From: Oscillospiraceae bacterium
Lineage (GTDB): Bacteria > Bacillota > Clostridia > Oscillospirales > Oscillospiraceae
Direction: 5' to 3'
Assembly (NCBI GenBank): GCA_015068495.1
Contig: SVKL01000016.1
Span: 1-44,109 of the forward strand
Length of the DNA: 44,109 nt
Shown here: piece by piece, positions 1-7,317 of the stretch
Position numbering within the stretch: position 1 is the first letter of the stretch
Layout of the letters: each line of letters starts with the position of its first letter
Position numbers and translations under genes: made by a program
Notes under the pieces: model-generated
Database searches by the model: none
Seen by the model: only the letters and a program-made list of their open reading frames with translations
Told to the model about the DNA's origin: nothing

Positions 1-33
1 TCGTGCCACTTCCCCCTTTAGCCGTCTGGGGGT

Positions 34-95
34 CCGGGACCATACGGGAGGTCCCGGCGGCTCTTTGCATACTTTCTCGCCGGAGAGAAAGTATG
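34..95. repeat. Two-hairpin palindromic repeat, copy 1 (upstream of eutB)
   Basis: Two adjacent hairpins are visible. The first pairs CCGGGACC (34-41) with GGTCCCGG (50-57). The second pairs CATACTTTCTC (68-78) with GAGAAAGTATG (85-95). The same pair of hairpins recurs at 9453-9517, where the first stem is CCGGGAAAC with GTTTCCCGG, so the stem sequence changes but pairing is kept. It lies in the leader just before eutB and does not match the EutV antiterminator hairpins as I know them. Confidence 0.8.
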
Positions 96-133
96 ATCGC
101 CTTAGGGATAATTGCAATTTGAAAGGAGTTTTT

Positions 134-1498
134 ATGAAACTGAAAACGACCCTTTTGGGAAAAACCTACACATTTAAGGACGTAAAGGACGTTCTTGCCA
201 AGGCAAATGAGGAAAAAACCGGCGATAAATTAGCCGGCTTGGCGGCGGAAACCGCGCAGGAGCGGGTGGCGGCAAAGGTGGTGCTGTCTGCCTTGACCGT
301 TGGGGATTTGCGGGAAAATCCCGCCGTGCCCTACGAGGAAGACGAGGTCACCCGGATTATTCAGGACGATGTGAACACCCCCGCCTACGAAAAAATCCGC
401 AACTGGACAATCGCCGAGCTGCGGGAGTGGATTCTGGACGAGAACACCACCGCTGACCATATTCGCAAGGCAAGCCGGGGGCTGACATCAGAGGTTGTGG
501 CGGCGGTGGCAAAGCTGATGAGCAATCTGGATTTGATTTATGCCGCGGCGAAAATTCCCGTCACCGCCCATTGCAACACCACCATCGGTCTGCCGGGCAC
601 CCTGTCCTGCCGCTTGCAGCCTAACCACACCACCGACGATCCCGACGGCATCACCGCCTCCACCTTGGAGGGGCTTTCCTTTGGTGCGGGAGACGCGGTG
701 ATTGGCTTGAATCCGGTGACAGATTCCCCCGAGCAGGTGGGAAAAATTCTGCGCCGGTTTGATGAGATTAAAAACCACTGGGAAATTCCCACCCAGATTT
801 GCGTCCTTGCCCACGTCACCGCCCAGATGAAGGCGGTGCGCTCCGGCGCTCCCTGTGATTTGATATTCCAGTCCATTGCCGGCAGCCAAAAGGGCAACGA
901 GGCCTTCGGCTTCTCCGCCCAAACGCTGCAGGATGCCAAGGATTTGCTCCTGACCGACGGCACGGCAGAAGGGCCTAACGTGATGTATTTTGAAACCGGG
1001 CAGGGCTCAGAGCTTTCCTCGGAAGCTCACCACAACACCGACCAAGTGACCATGGAGGCCCGTTGCTACGGCTTTGCCAAGCGGTTTCAGCCCTTTTTGG
1101 TGAACACAGTGGTGGGCTTCATCGGACCGGAGTATCTGTATGATGCCCGGCAGGTGACCAGAGCCGGTCTGGAGGACCATTTTATGGGCAAGCTCACCGG
1201 TGTTTCTATGGGCTGCGACTGCTGTTACACCAACCATATGAAGGCAGACCAAAACGCCATTGAAAACTTGGCGACATTACTGACCGTTGCCGGCTGCAAC
1301 TACTTTATGGGCATCCCCCACGGGGATGACATTATGCTCAACTATCAGACCACCGGCTTCCGGGAGACGGTAACCCTCCGGGAGCTGACAGGCAAGACCG
1401 CCATCCCGGAATTTGACCGGTGGCTGCACAAAATGGGCTTTTTGGAAGACGGCAAGCTGACAAAGAAAGCCGGCGACGGCTCCAGCCTTTTATTTTGA
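134..1498 (+). CDS. eutB: Ethanolamine ammonia-lyase, large subunit
   Basis: EutB is the catalytic, substrate-binding subunit of adenosylcobalamin-dependent ethanolamine ammonia-lyase, which splits ethanolamine into acetaldehyde and ammonia inside the Eut microcompartment. The 454-residue product has the usual family length. Visible family motifs are the SCRLQPNHTTDDPDG stretch (substrate-binding Arg/Gln region), GLNPVTDS (substrate Asn region) and the MGCDCCYTNH block near the C terminus. The ATG at 134 is preceded by GAAAGGAG at 121-128, which decides this start over upstream in-frame codons. It is the first eut gene in view; eutA would normally lie before it, outside the window. It is followed by 111 bp holding a palindromic repeat and then eutC. 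The identification is certain. Confidence 0.98.
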   Translation: MKLKTTLLGKTYTFKDVKDVLAKANEEKTGDKLAGLAAETAQERVAAKVVLSALTVGDLRENPAVPYEEDEVTRIIQDDVNTPAYEKIRNWTIAELREWILDENTTADHIRKASRGLTSEVVAAVAKLMSNLDLIYAAAKIPVTAHCNTTIGLPGTLSCRLQPNHTTDDPDGITASTLEGLSFGAGDAVIGLNPVTDSPEQVGKILRRFDEIKNHWEIPTQICVLAHVTAQMKAVRSGAPCDLIFQSIAGSQKGNEAFGFSAQTLQDAKDLLLTDGTAEGPNVMYFETGQGSELSSEAHHNTDQVTMEARCYGFAKRFQPFLVNTVVGFIGPEYLYDARQVTRAGLEDHFMGKLTGVSMGCDCCYTNHMKADQNAIENLATLLTVAGCNYFMGIPHGDDIMLNYQTTGFRETVTLRELTGKTAIPEFDRWLHKMGFLEDGKLTKKAGDGSSLLF

Positions 1499-1513
1499 CC
1501 GGGCAAAGGGCGC

Positions 1514-1582
1514 GTGTAGGGACCGGCGTCCTCGACGGTCCGTGTCGGCTAATTTTGGACTGTCCGGGAGGCCAGTCCCTAC
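1514..1582. repeat. GTAGGGACCGG-type palindromic repeat between eutB and eutC
   Basis: The element opens with GTAGGGACCGG and closes with CAGTCCCTAC, so its ends are near-perfect inverted repeats. Inside is a small hairpin GGACCG...CGGTCC. It sits in the intercistronic gap of the eut operon, so the eut transcript should carry this foldback. Full-length relatives are at 12764, 22183 and 37148, and partial ones at 3207 and 6975. Confidence 0.85.
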
Positions 1583-1609
1583 AGAATTGAATTGAAAAAG
1601 GGGAACAAT

Positions 1610-2521
1610 ATGAACAAACAGGAATTAACCAACCTTGTGGCGGAGATATTAAGCCAAATGAACGGCGGGCAGCCTCAGGTAAAGGGCAGCGACTACAAGC
1701 CTGCCGATGCCGGTCCGCAAATGCAGGACACCCACCACAAGGACGGAGATTTTGTGGAGGATGTGTCGGAGCTGGATTTGCGGAAGCTGTATATGGTGGA
1801 TGGGCCCCAGGACGAAAAAGCCTTCCGCAGACTGAAGGAGCGTACCCCCGCCCGTCTTGGCAGCGGCAGAGCAGGTCCTCGCTACAAGACCCTCACAATG
1901 CTGCGTTTTCGTGCCGACCACGCGGCGGCGCAGGATGCGGTGTTTTCGGAGCTTCCCGAAGATTTTGGAGAGAAAAACGGCCTTATTTCCGTAAAAACAG
2001 AGTGTAAAGACAAGGATGAGTATTTAACCCGTCCGGACAAGGGGCGTCGGTTTGACGAGGAAAACGCCAACAAAATCCGCGCTGCCATACAGGGCAAGCC
2101 CACGGTGCAGCTGGTGATTGGCGACGGGCTGTCGTCCGCGGCAATCAGCGCCAACGCAACGGACTGTGCCCAAGCCATCCGTGACGGACTGAAGGTCAAG
2201 GGGATAGAGCTGGGCAAGGGAATTTTCGTGAAATTCTGCCGGGTTGGCGCCGGCGATGCGGTGGGCGATATTACCGGCTGTGAGCTGGTGTGCGTGCTGG
2301 TGGGTGAGCGGCCGGGGCTGGTGACGGACAAGAGTATGTCCGCCTATATCACCTACAAGCCCCACACCGGCGTATCCGAATCCAGCCGGACGGTGGTTAG
2401 TAACATCCACGCCCAAGGCACCCCTGCGGTGGAGGCAGGGGCGTACGTTGCGGAGCTGATTGACACGATTCTGAAGAAAAAGGTGTCCGGCGTTGGGCTG
2501 CATTTGGAGGAAAACCAATGA
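1610..2521 (+). CDS. eutC: Ethanolamine ammonia-lyase, small subunit
   Basis: EutC is the partner of EutB and helps form the adenosylcobalamin site. The product is 303 residues, normal for the family. Its first ~18 residues (MNKQELTNLVAEILSQMN) form a short amphipathic helix followed by a Gly/Gln-rich linker, the form of a microcompartment encapsulation peptide. The central VQLVIGDGLSSAAI and RPGLVTDKSMSAYI stretches are typical EutC blocks. The start is the ATG at 1610, with AAAAGGGG at 1595-1602 as ribosome site; an in-frame TTG at 1592 lacks a proper site. Its TGA overlaps the eutL ATG by four bases (ATGA), suggesting translational coupling. Confidence 0.97.
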   Translation: MNKQELTNLVAEILSQMNGGQPQVKGSDYKPADAGPQMQDTHHKDGDFVEDVSELDLRKLYMVDGPQDEKAFRRLKERTPARLGSGRAGPRYKTLTMLRFRADHAAAQDAVFSELPEDFGEKNGLISVKTECKDKDEYLTRPDKGRRFDEENANKIRAAIQGKPTVQLVIGDGLSSAAISANATDCAQAIRDGLKVKGIELGKGIFVKFCRVGAGDAVGDITGCELVCVLVGERPGLVTDKSMSAYITYKPHTGVSESSRTVVSNIHAQGTPAVEAGAYVAELIDTILKKKVSGVGLHLEENQ

Positions 2522-3141
2522 TACCAGTGAATGTTTTGGCGGTGCAATATCTGGCAAGCGCCACCGAGGGGCTGTGCCGGCAGCTGGGAGCGCCGGAGGG
2601 CTTTCCCTGCTTGGCGCTGATTACCACAGACTGCGACGATGCCACCTATATTGCCTTGGACGAGGCGACCAAATCCGCAGAGGTGCAGGTGTGCTTTGGC
2701 AGTAGCTTTTATGCAGGCGCTGCCAACGCGTCCACCCCCAATGCCGGCGAGGTGCTGGGAATTCTGTGCGCCGCAACCCCCGGGGCTGCGCGCAGCGGTA
2801 TGGACGCGGTTTTGGCAGCCTTGGGAAGAATCGGCTTTCAGCAGGCAAAGGATGTGCCTTACCTAGCCTATACTGTGTCAAGCTGCGGCAGCTTCTTGGC
2901 AAAAGAAGCCGGGGTTAGCGAGGGCAGCGCCTTGGCGTATTTGATTGCGCCGCCGCTGGAGAGTATGTATGCGCTGGACTTTGCCTTAAAGGCGGCAGAT
3001 GTAAAGTTATGTAAACTATATACACCCCCCAGCCCCACCAATTTCGGCGGCGGATTGCTAACCGGCACCCAATCCGCCTGCGCCGCTGCCTGCGCAGCCT
3101 TTGCTGACGCGGTGGCAGAAGTGGCGGAAAAACCGAAATAA
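2518..3141 (+). CDS. eutL: Microcompartment shell protein EutL (tandem BMC domain)
   Basis: EutL is a trimeric, pseudohexameric shell protein made of two fused circularly permuted BMC domains, thought to form a gated pore. The 207-residue product is close to the usual ~217. The N-terminal half carries the acidic DCDDATYIALDEA stretch and the Gly/Ala-rich FYAGAANASTPNAGEV region. The second half ends in the loop PPSPTNFGGGLLTGTQSACAA, characteristic of EutL. It overlaps eutC by four bases. It is followed by a 185-bp repeat-filled gap before the dehydrogenase gene. With EutM and EutN it gives the three shell types (tandem, hexamer, pentamer) needed to close a compartment. Confidence 0.95.
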   Translation: MIPVNVLAVQYLASATEGLCRQLGAPEGFPCLALITTDCDDATYIALDEATKSAEVQVCFGSSFYAGAANASTPNAGEVLGILCAATPGAARSGMDAVLAALGRIGFQQAKDVPYLAYTVSSCGSFLAKEAGVSEGSALAYLIAPPLESMYALDFALKAADVKLCKLYTPPSPTNFGGGLLTGTQSACAAACAAFADAVAEVAEKPK

Positions 3142-3149
3142 GATCAATC

Positions 3150-3300
3150 TTGCCTCTCCCTTTGGGAGAGGTGGCAAAAATCTTTGATTTTTGACGGAGA
3201 GGGCCCTGTAGGGACCGGCGCGACCGACGGTCCATGTTGGCTTTTTGGACTGTCCCTATGAGATTGCCACGTTGCCGCAAGCGGCTCCTCGCAATGACAC
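3150..3300. repeat. Three palindromic repeat modules between eutL and eutE
   Basis: Three different repeat types lie in tandem. First, CCTCTCCC TTT GGGAGAGG is a perfect hairpin near 3153-3171, ending with GACGGAGAGGGC. Next comes a partial GTAGGGACCGG element (3207-3258). Last is an ATTGCCACG...CTCGCAATGACA element (3261-3300) with inverted ends. No open frame with a ribosome site is visible. These modules recur elsewhere in the window as separate units. Confidence 0.8.
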
Positions 3301-3326
3301 ATAAAGCTGAAAAAGGAGTTGATTCT

Positions 3327-4748
3327 TTGGAATTTGATAAGGACCTACAGGCTGTCCAGCAGGCACGTGCTTTGGCGCGGCAGGCAGAGGAAGCCCAAAA
3401 AGCGCTGGCGCAATACAGCCAGCAAAAGCTGGATGCCATCGTGCAGGCTGTGGCAAAAGCCTTTGCCGGGGTTGCTGCGGAGCTGGCAGAGCTGGCGGTG
3501 CGGGAGACAGGCTTCGGCAATGTGACAGACAAAATCACCAAGAACGAATTTGCCTCCCGGCAGGTGCTTGCCGCCATTGAAAATATGACCTGCGTGGGGG
3601 TATTAAACGAGAATGCGCGGGAAAAACTATGGGAAATCGGTGTGCCGGTGGGGGTAATTGCCGCCATTGTGCCCAGCACCAATCCCACTTCTACCGTGTG
3701 CTACAAGGCTCTCATTGCCCTGAAATCCGGCAACAGCATTGTCTTTTCCCCCCATCCCAAGGCCATTGCCTGCACTATGCGGGCGGCGGAAATCGTGAAA
3801 AAAGCGGCAGAGGCAGCCGGCGCGCCGGCAGGGAGCGTGGGATGCCTGTCCATTCCCTCTATGGCCGGCTGCAAGGAGCTGATGGAGGCAAAGGAAACCA
3901 AGCTGATTTTGGCAACCGGAGGGCCGGCGATGGTAAAAGCCGCCTACAGTTCCGGCAAGCCTGCCATCGGCGTGGGCGCCGGCAACGGGCCGGTGTATAT
4001 CCACCACTCGGCAGACGTAGAAAAGGCGCTGAGCTGCATTTTGCAGTCAAAAACCTTTGATTACGGCACGGTTTGCGCCTCAGAGCAGAGCATTGTCATA
4101 GAAGCGCCGATGGAGCAAAAGGTTAAGGAAATCGCCGCCAAGATGGGCTTTTACTTTATGAACAAGGACGAGGCCGGGTGCTTGGCTAAGCTCCTGTTCA
4201 AGCCCAACGGCACGTTAAATCCCGAGATTGTGGGCCGCCCGGCAACGGATTTGGCAGAGAAAGCCGGTTTTTCCGTGCCGGCGTCCACCCGTGTGCTGGT
4301 GGCGCGGGAGCAGGAGGCAGGGCCTACCCGCCCCTATTCTATGGAAAAGCTGTGCCCCGTGCTGGCGTTCTTTGTGATGGAAAATGAGGACGCGGTTTTG
4401 GCGAAAGCCATTGAGGTGCTGATTCACGAGGGCAGCGGCCACACCTTTGCTATGCACGCCGAGGACAGGGAGGTCATCCGCAAATTCGCCTTGCAGATTC
4501 CCGTATCCCGGTTTTTGGTGAATACCCCGGCGGCGCTGGGGGGCATTGGCGCTACAACGGGGCTGTTCCCGGCGCTGACGCTGGGCTGCGGCGCGGTAGG
4601 CGGCAGCTCCTCCTCCAACAACATCTCCCCGATGGATTTAATCAACATCCGACGGGTGGCGTGGGGCAAAGAGGATGTGAAAAAGCCCGATGCAGAGGCA
4701 GATTTGGTGGAAATCCTCACCGCAAAAATTTTGGAACGATTAAAGTAA
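3327..4748 (+). CDS. eutE: CoA-acylating acetaldehyde dehydrogenase (EutE type)
   Basis: This enzyme oxidises acetaldehyde to acetyl-CoA with NAD+ and CoA. The aldehyde dehydrogenase fold is clear: the [16 protein letters not shown] cofactor region near residue 110, the [20 protein letters not shown] stretch, and the catalytic cysteine in [12 protein letters not shown]. The start is a TTG at 3327: AAAGGAG at 3312-3318 lies eight bases before it, whereas upstream in-frame codons fall in repeat DNA. The product is 473 residues. It begins directly with the helical domain ([16 protein letters not shown]...) and shows no separate N-terminal encapsulation peptide, unlike longer EutE proteins. It sits 13 bp before eutM. 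Confidence 0.94.
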   Translation: MEFDKDLQAVQQARALARQAEEAQKALAQYSQQKLDAIVQAVAKAFAGVAAELAELAVRETGFGNVTDKITKNEFASRQVLAAIENMTCVGVLNENAREKLWEIGVPVGVIAAIVPSTNPTSTVCYKALIALKSGNSIVFSPHPKAIACTMRAAEIVKKAAEAAGAPAGSVGCLSIPSMAGCKELMEAKETKLILATGGPAMVKAAYSSGKPAIGVGAGNGPVYIHHSADVEKALSCILQSKTFDYGTVCASEQSIVIEAPMEQKVKEIAAKMGFYFMNKDEAGCLAKLLFKPNGTLNPEIVGRPATDLAEKAGFSVPASTRVLVAREQEAGPTRPYSMEKLCPVLAFFVMENEDAVLAKAIEVLIHEGSGHTFAMHAEDREVIRKFALQIPVSRFLVNTPAALGGIGATTGLFPALTLGCGAVGGSSSSNNISPMDLINIRRVAWGKEDVKKPDAEADLVEILTAKILERLK

Positions 4749-4761
4749 AGGAGTTATCACT

Positions 4762-5067
4762 ATGAACACGAATTCTCTGGGTATGATTGAAACAAAGGGT
4801 CTCATCGGCGCAATTGAGGCAGCGGACGCTATGGTGAAATCCGCCAACGTGCAGCTGGTAGGCAAGGAGCAGGTGGGCGGCGGTCTGGTGACGGTGATGG
4901 TCCGTGGCGACGTGGGCGCAGTCAAGGCGGCTACCGATGCCGGCGCTGCGGCAGCGGAAAAGGTAGGGGAGCTGATTTCCGTCCATGTGATTGCCCGTCC
5001 TCACACCGAGGTGGACAACATTCTGCCCAAGGGCAAGCTGGGCGCCAACCCCCCTGCCGCTAAGTAA
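4762..5067 (+). CDS. eutM: Microcompartment hexameric shell protein (EutM/PduA type)
   Basis: This is a single BMC-domain protein of 101 residues, forming the hexagonal facets of the microcompartment. The family hallmarks are present: [20 protein letters not shown] at the N terminus, the [21 protein letters not shown] core, and the [13 protein letters not shown] tail. The ATG at 4762 follows AAAGGAGTT at 4747-4755. Its stop overlaps the start of eutT by one base (TAATG). I use the symbol eutM because of the context; PduA- or CsoS1-type names would fit the domain equally well. Confidence 0.94.
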   Translation: MNTNSLGMIETKGLIGAIEAADAMVKSANVQLVGKEQVGGGLVTVMVRGDVGAVKAATDAGAAAAEKVGELISVHVIARPHTEVDNILPKGKLGANPPAAK

Positions 5068-5735
5068 TGCTCTATACCAAAGAGCAGGTCCGGGATAATA
5101 TCCGCAACCGGGACGGCAAACGGGTATTTTATTTAGGTAAGGGTGACCAATTAACCTCTGATGCAAAAGATTTCCTCACCCGGGAACGGATCGAGATTTT
5201 GCCGGCAAGCGAGGCAAAACCGCAACGCTTCCGCCTGCTGGGCGGGGGCTATATGGAGGAAAAGCCGGAGCATATGACCCACTTAAACGGGGACACCCTT
5301 GTGGAGAAAACCCACCCGCGGATAGTCTTTCGCGGGGCGGTGGACACGCTGGAGGCGGAGCTGCTGCTGTGCGCCGCAGAGGCACAGGGAGAAATCCGCA
5401 AGCAGCTGGAAGAAGCCCTCAGCTACACCCGCACGCTGCTGCGAAACGAGGTGCTGGACGAGCCGGTAACGGTAGATACCTTGGGCGGTATGGATGAAAA
5501 AGCGCTGCGGCAGCGCAGCCACCGTCCCCAAGAATTCTACGGCCAGCCCCACTTTATGCCGTCTCCCACCGACAGTAGGCTACTGCTGCAGGTGAATAAG
5601 GCACGGTGCGCCGCCCGGGCGGCAGAACTCCGGGCTGTTGCGGCGTTTCCCGCAGGCCGGGAAGATTTGCTTCGCGCCTTTAACCGGCTGAGCAGCTTCC
5701 TGTATCTCATTATGATACAGCTGAAAACCCTTTAA
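5067..5735 (+). CDS. eutT: Cob(I)alamin adenosyltransferase, EutT type
   Basis: EutT transfers the adenosyl group of ATP to cob(I)alamin, supplying the coenzyme that EutBC needs. The central block KPEHMTHLNGDTLVEKTHPR followed by IVFRGAVDTLEAELL is the recognisable EutT signature. The N-terminal part starts with a YTKEQVRDNI helix. The 222-residue product contains only two well-separated cysteines, so the paired-cysteine metal motif (HX11CCX2C) of the enterobacterial enzyme is absent. I infer a metal-independent form. The gene begins one base inside the eutM stop codon and is followed by AAGGAGG and the phosphotransacylase gene. Confidence 0.9.
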   Translation: MLYTKEQVRDNIRNRDGKRVFYLGKGDQLTSDAKDFLTRERIEILPASEAKPQRFRLLGGGYMEEKPEHMTHLNGDTLVEKTHPRIVFRGAVDTLEAELLLCAAEAQGEIRKQLEEALSYTRTLLRNEVLDEPVTVDTLGGMDEKALRQRSHRPQEFYGQPHFMPSPTDSRLLLQVNKARCAARAAELRAVAAFPAGREDLLRAFNRLSSFLYLIMIQLKTL

Positions 5736-5746
5736 GGAGGGATATT

Positions 5747-6346
5747 TTGAACTACGAAACCATAGCCCAACAGGTGCTCAAACGGATTTTTATTGAGCTG
5801 GAGGCATCCGGCCGGCACGTCCACGTGACGGGTCAGCAGGCGCTGGCCCTGTTCGGGCATCCCCTGACCCCCAAACGTCCCCTGTCTCAGCCGGGGCAGT
5901 ATTTGGCAAACGAGCGGGTGACGGTGATTGGCCCGAAAGGGGAATTTCAAAATGTGGCGGTGCTGGGCCCCGAGCGTCCGGAGGGGCAGGTGGAGCTGTC
6001 TATGACCGATGCCCGAACCCTCGGGATTTCCGCCCCTGTCCGCCTGTCCGGCGATATTCAGGATACCCCCGGCGCTACCCTGCGGGGCGAGCAGGGGGAA
6101 GTGACCCTTTTGCACGGGGTGATTGTTGCCAAGCGGCATATTCATATGACCCCAGAAGACGCCAAGGTTATGGGGGTTTCCGACAAGCAGGTGGTGCGCC
6201 TGCAAACCTACACCGCCAGACCTCTTGTATTTGACGATGTGGTGGTGCGGGTCAGCCCAAAGTTTGAAACCTACGTCCATTTGGACTATGACGAGGCCAA
6301 CGCCTGCGGCTTCCAAGCCGGAGATTTGGGGAGGATTTTGCAGTGA
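5747..6346 (+). CDS. pduL: PduL-type phosphate propanoyl/acetyltransferase
   Basis: PduL-family enzymes convert acetyl-CoA to acetyl phosphate and recycle CoA inside the microcompartment; in ethanolamine operons this replaces EutD. Two copies of the metal-binding histidine signature are seen: ASGRHVHVTGQQAL near residue 23 and AKRHIHMTPEDAKVMGVSD near residue 127. The product is 199 residues. The start is a TTG at 5747 six bases after AAGGAGG (5734-5740). The N-terminal segment before the first domain is only about twelve residues, shorter than a typical encapsulation peptide. Its TGA overlaps the next gene (GTGA). The family call is firm; the exact acyl specificity is inferred from context. 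Confidence 0.92.
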   Translation: MNYETIAQQVLKRIFIELEASGRHVHVTGQQALALFGHPLTPKRPLSQPGQYLANERVTVIGPKGEFQNVAVLGPERPEGQVELSMTDARTLGISAPVRLSGDIQDTPGATLRGEQGEVTLLHGVIVAKRHIHMTPEDAKVMGVSDKQVVRLQTYTARPLVFDDVVVRVSPKFETYVHLDYDEANACGFQAGDLGRILQ

Positions 6347-6732
6347 AAGCCTTGTTGATTGGAGAGAAACCCCCTTGCGATTTGGGCTATACCTATGGCA
6401 GCGCCCCACCCTATGATGGGATTGTCATTGGCTCTCTGACCTTGGGGCAGGCGATATGCTTTGCCAACGAGCAGGTGCTGGGCGCCTTGGCAGAGGGGAA
6501 GAAAGTGGTGTGCTATGAGCCGGGCTTTCCCCAATCACCCAAAAACAGAGCTCTGTCAACCGCGCTGGCAAGCGCCAAACGGAACATGAAAAACCTTGGC
6601 ATTGTCTTTGTAAGCGGCGGGCAGAAGCGGCTGATTACCGCCGAGGAAGCCCGGGGAATGAAGCAGGCGGGGCTATTTCCTGCCCCCGGCTCAGTACTGA
6701 CACCTTTAGCAAAGGAAATTTTTGAGGGATAA
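6343..6732 (+). CDS. Small protein of the ethanolamine operon, function unknown
   Basis: I do not recognise this 129-residue product with certainty. It begins with a GTG overlapping the pduL stop by four bases, with GGGGAGG just upstream, so it is translationally coupled. Visible features are a start like a Rossmann-type strand (MKALLIGEKPP), DGIVIGSLTLGQAICFANEQVLGAL, a second strand KVVCYEPGF, and a C-terminal LTPLAKEI helix. The pattern 'gene product names a hidden value and looks up the next strand' resembles small flavoprotein-like or EutJ-neighbour hypothetical proteins of Firmicutes eut loci. This is a loose resemblance, not a family assignment. Its last residues are duplicated as a relic 320 bp downstream, just before eutN. 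Confidence 0.75.
   Translation: MKALLIGEKPPCDLGYTYGSAPPYDGIVIGSLTLGQAICFANEQVLGALAEGKKVVCYEPGFPQSPKNRALSTALASAKRNMKNLGIVFVSGGQKRLITAEEARGMKQAGLFPAPGSVLTPLAKEIFEG
6702..6725 (+). repeat. Direct repeat, left copy, flanking repeat insertion in the eut operon
   Basis: ACCTTTAGCAAAGGA followed by AATTTTTGA matches 7045-7068 at 21 of 24 positions, the first 15 without a mismatch. The left copy encodes the end of the small unknown eut protein. The two copies bracket about 320 bp that consists mostly of repeat modules. Confidence 0.85.
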
Positions 6733-6767
6733 CGAAGTGAATTTTATGCGCAAGGTTATCCCTTTCC

Positions 6768-6945
6768 CCGTCATTGCGAGGAGCCGCAGGCGACGTGGCA
6801 ATCTCCTGCTGAAACAGAGGATTGCCTCCGGCGGGTAACTTTCTTGTTCCGGCAAGAAAGTCACCAAAGAACCGGCCAAAGGGGGTCACTCGAGCTCCCG
6901 CTCGAGACGCCGTGCCCCTTTGGAAACCCCCAGGCCCTTCTATTT
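6768..6945. repeat. Long structured repeat, copy 1 (between unknown eut gene and eutN)
   Basis: The element runs from GTCATTGCGAGGAGCCGCAG through a CGTGGCAATCTCC segment to CCCCCAGGCCCTTCT. It contains a hairpin ACTTTCTTG (6838-6846) with CAAGAAAGT (6853-6861), an outer stem CCAAAGGGG (6876-6884) with CCCCTTTGG (6915-6923), and inside that a CTCGAGC...GCTCGAG hairpin. Copies 2 and 3 are at 8387 and 9205. A reading frame runs through it on both strands, but it has no ribosome site and reflects only the absence of indels among copies. Confidence 0.9.
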
Positions 6946-6974
6946 TGATGCGGAAGAAGATTTCGGCTTTATAT

Positions 6975-7038
6975 GTAGGGACCGGCGTCCCCGACGGTCC
7001 GTGTTATTATGTAGGGACCGGCGCGAACGACGGTCCGC
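6975..7038. repeat. Tandem half-copies of the GTAGGGACCGG repeat
   Basis: Two left halves of the GTAGGGACCGG palindrome follow each other, each ending in GACGGTCC, separated by GTGTTATTAT. The right half (GGACGG...CCCTAC) is missing from both. Each half can still form the GGACCG...CGGTCC hairpin. This pair lies just before the eutN ribosome site. Confidence 0.85.
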
Positions 7039-7044
7039 AAGGAT

Positions 7045-7068
7045 ACCTTTAGCAAAGGAGATACTTGA
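7045..7068 (+). repeat. Direct repeat, right copy, with relic of the unknown eut gene's 3' end
   Basis: Read in frame this copy encodes PLAKEILE and then a TGA that overlaps the eutN ATG (aATGA). That is what the end of the upstream gene would look like if it once directly abutted eutN. It also provides the AAAGGAG ribosome site of eutN. The arrangement suggests that repeat DNA entered here and left a duplication of about 24 bp. Confidence 0.8.
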
Positions 7069-7317
7069 ATGAAAATTGGAACAGTTACCGGCTCTATTTG
7101 GTCCACCCGTAAGGCCGATTGTCTGCATGGACAGACCTTTTTGGTGGTGGACACTATGCTGGGGCCGGTGGTGGCGGCAGACCAAGTGGGTGCCGGAAAG
7201 GGCGATAAGGTGCTGCTGGTTACCGGCACTGTCGCCAGCAAATTTTGTATGGAAGCGCCGGTGGATGCGGCAGTGGTTGCCATCGTAGATACGGAGGAAC
7301 GCAATGTCCGCACATGA
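7069..7317 (+). CDS. eutN: Microcompartment vertex protein EutN (pentamer type)
   Basis: EutN/CcmL/CsoS4-family proteins form the pentameric vertices of microcompartments. The 82-residue product starts MKIGTVTGSIWSTRKADCLHG and continues with TFLVVDT and the VAADQVGAGKGDKVLLVTG block, the classic order for this family, ending with the conserved PVDAAVVAIVD. The ATG at 7069 follows AGCAAAGGAG at 7051-7060. The reading frame overlaps eutH by 14 bases, so the two are probably coupled. It is separated from the preceding eut gene by the repeat block, unlike every other joint in the second half of the operon. Confidence 0.94.
   Translation: MKIGTVTGSIWSTRKADCLHGQTFLVVDTMLGPVVAADQVGAGKGDKVLLVTGTVASKFCMEAPVDAAVVAIVDTEERNVRT

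Noticed and set aside
1..133. EutV-type antitermination hairpins before eutB
   Set aside because: The hairpins at 34-95 are copies of a genomic repeat found also at 9453, and lack the conserved EutV loop pattern as I know it.
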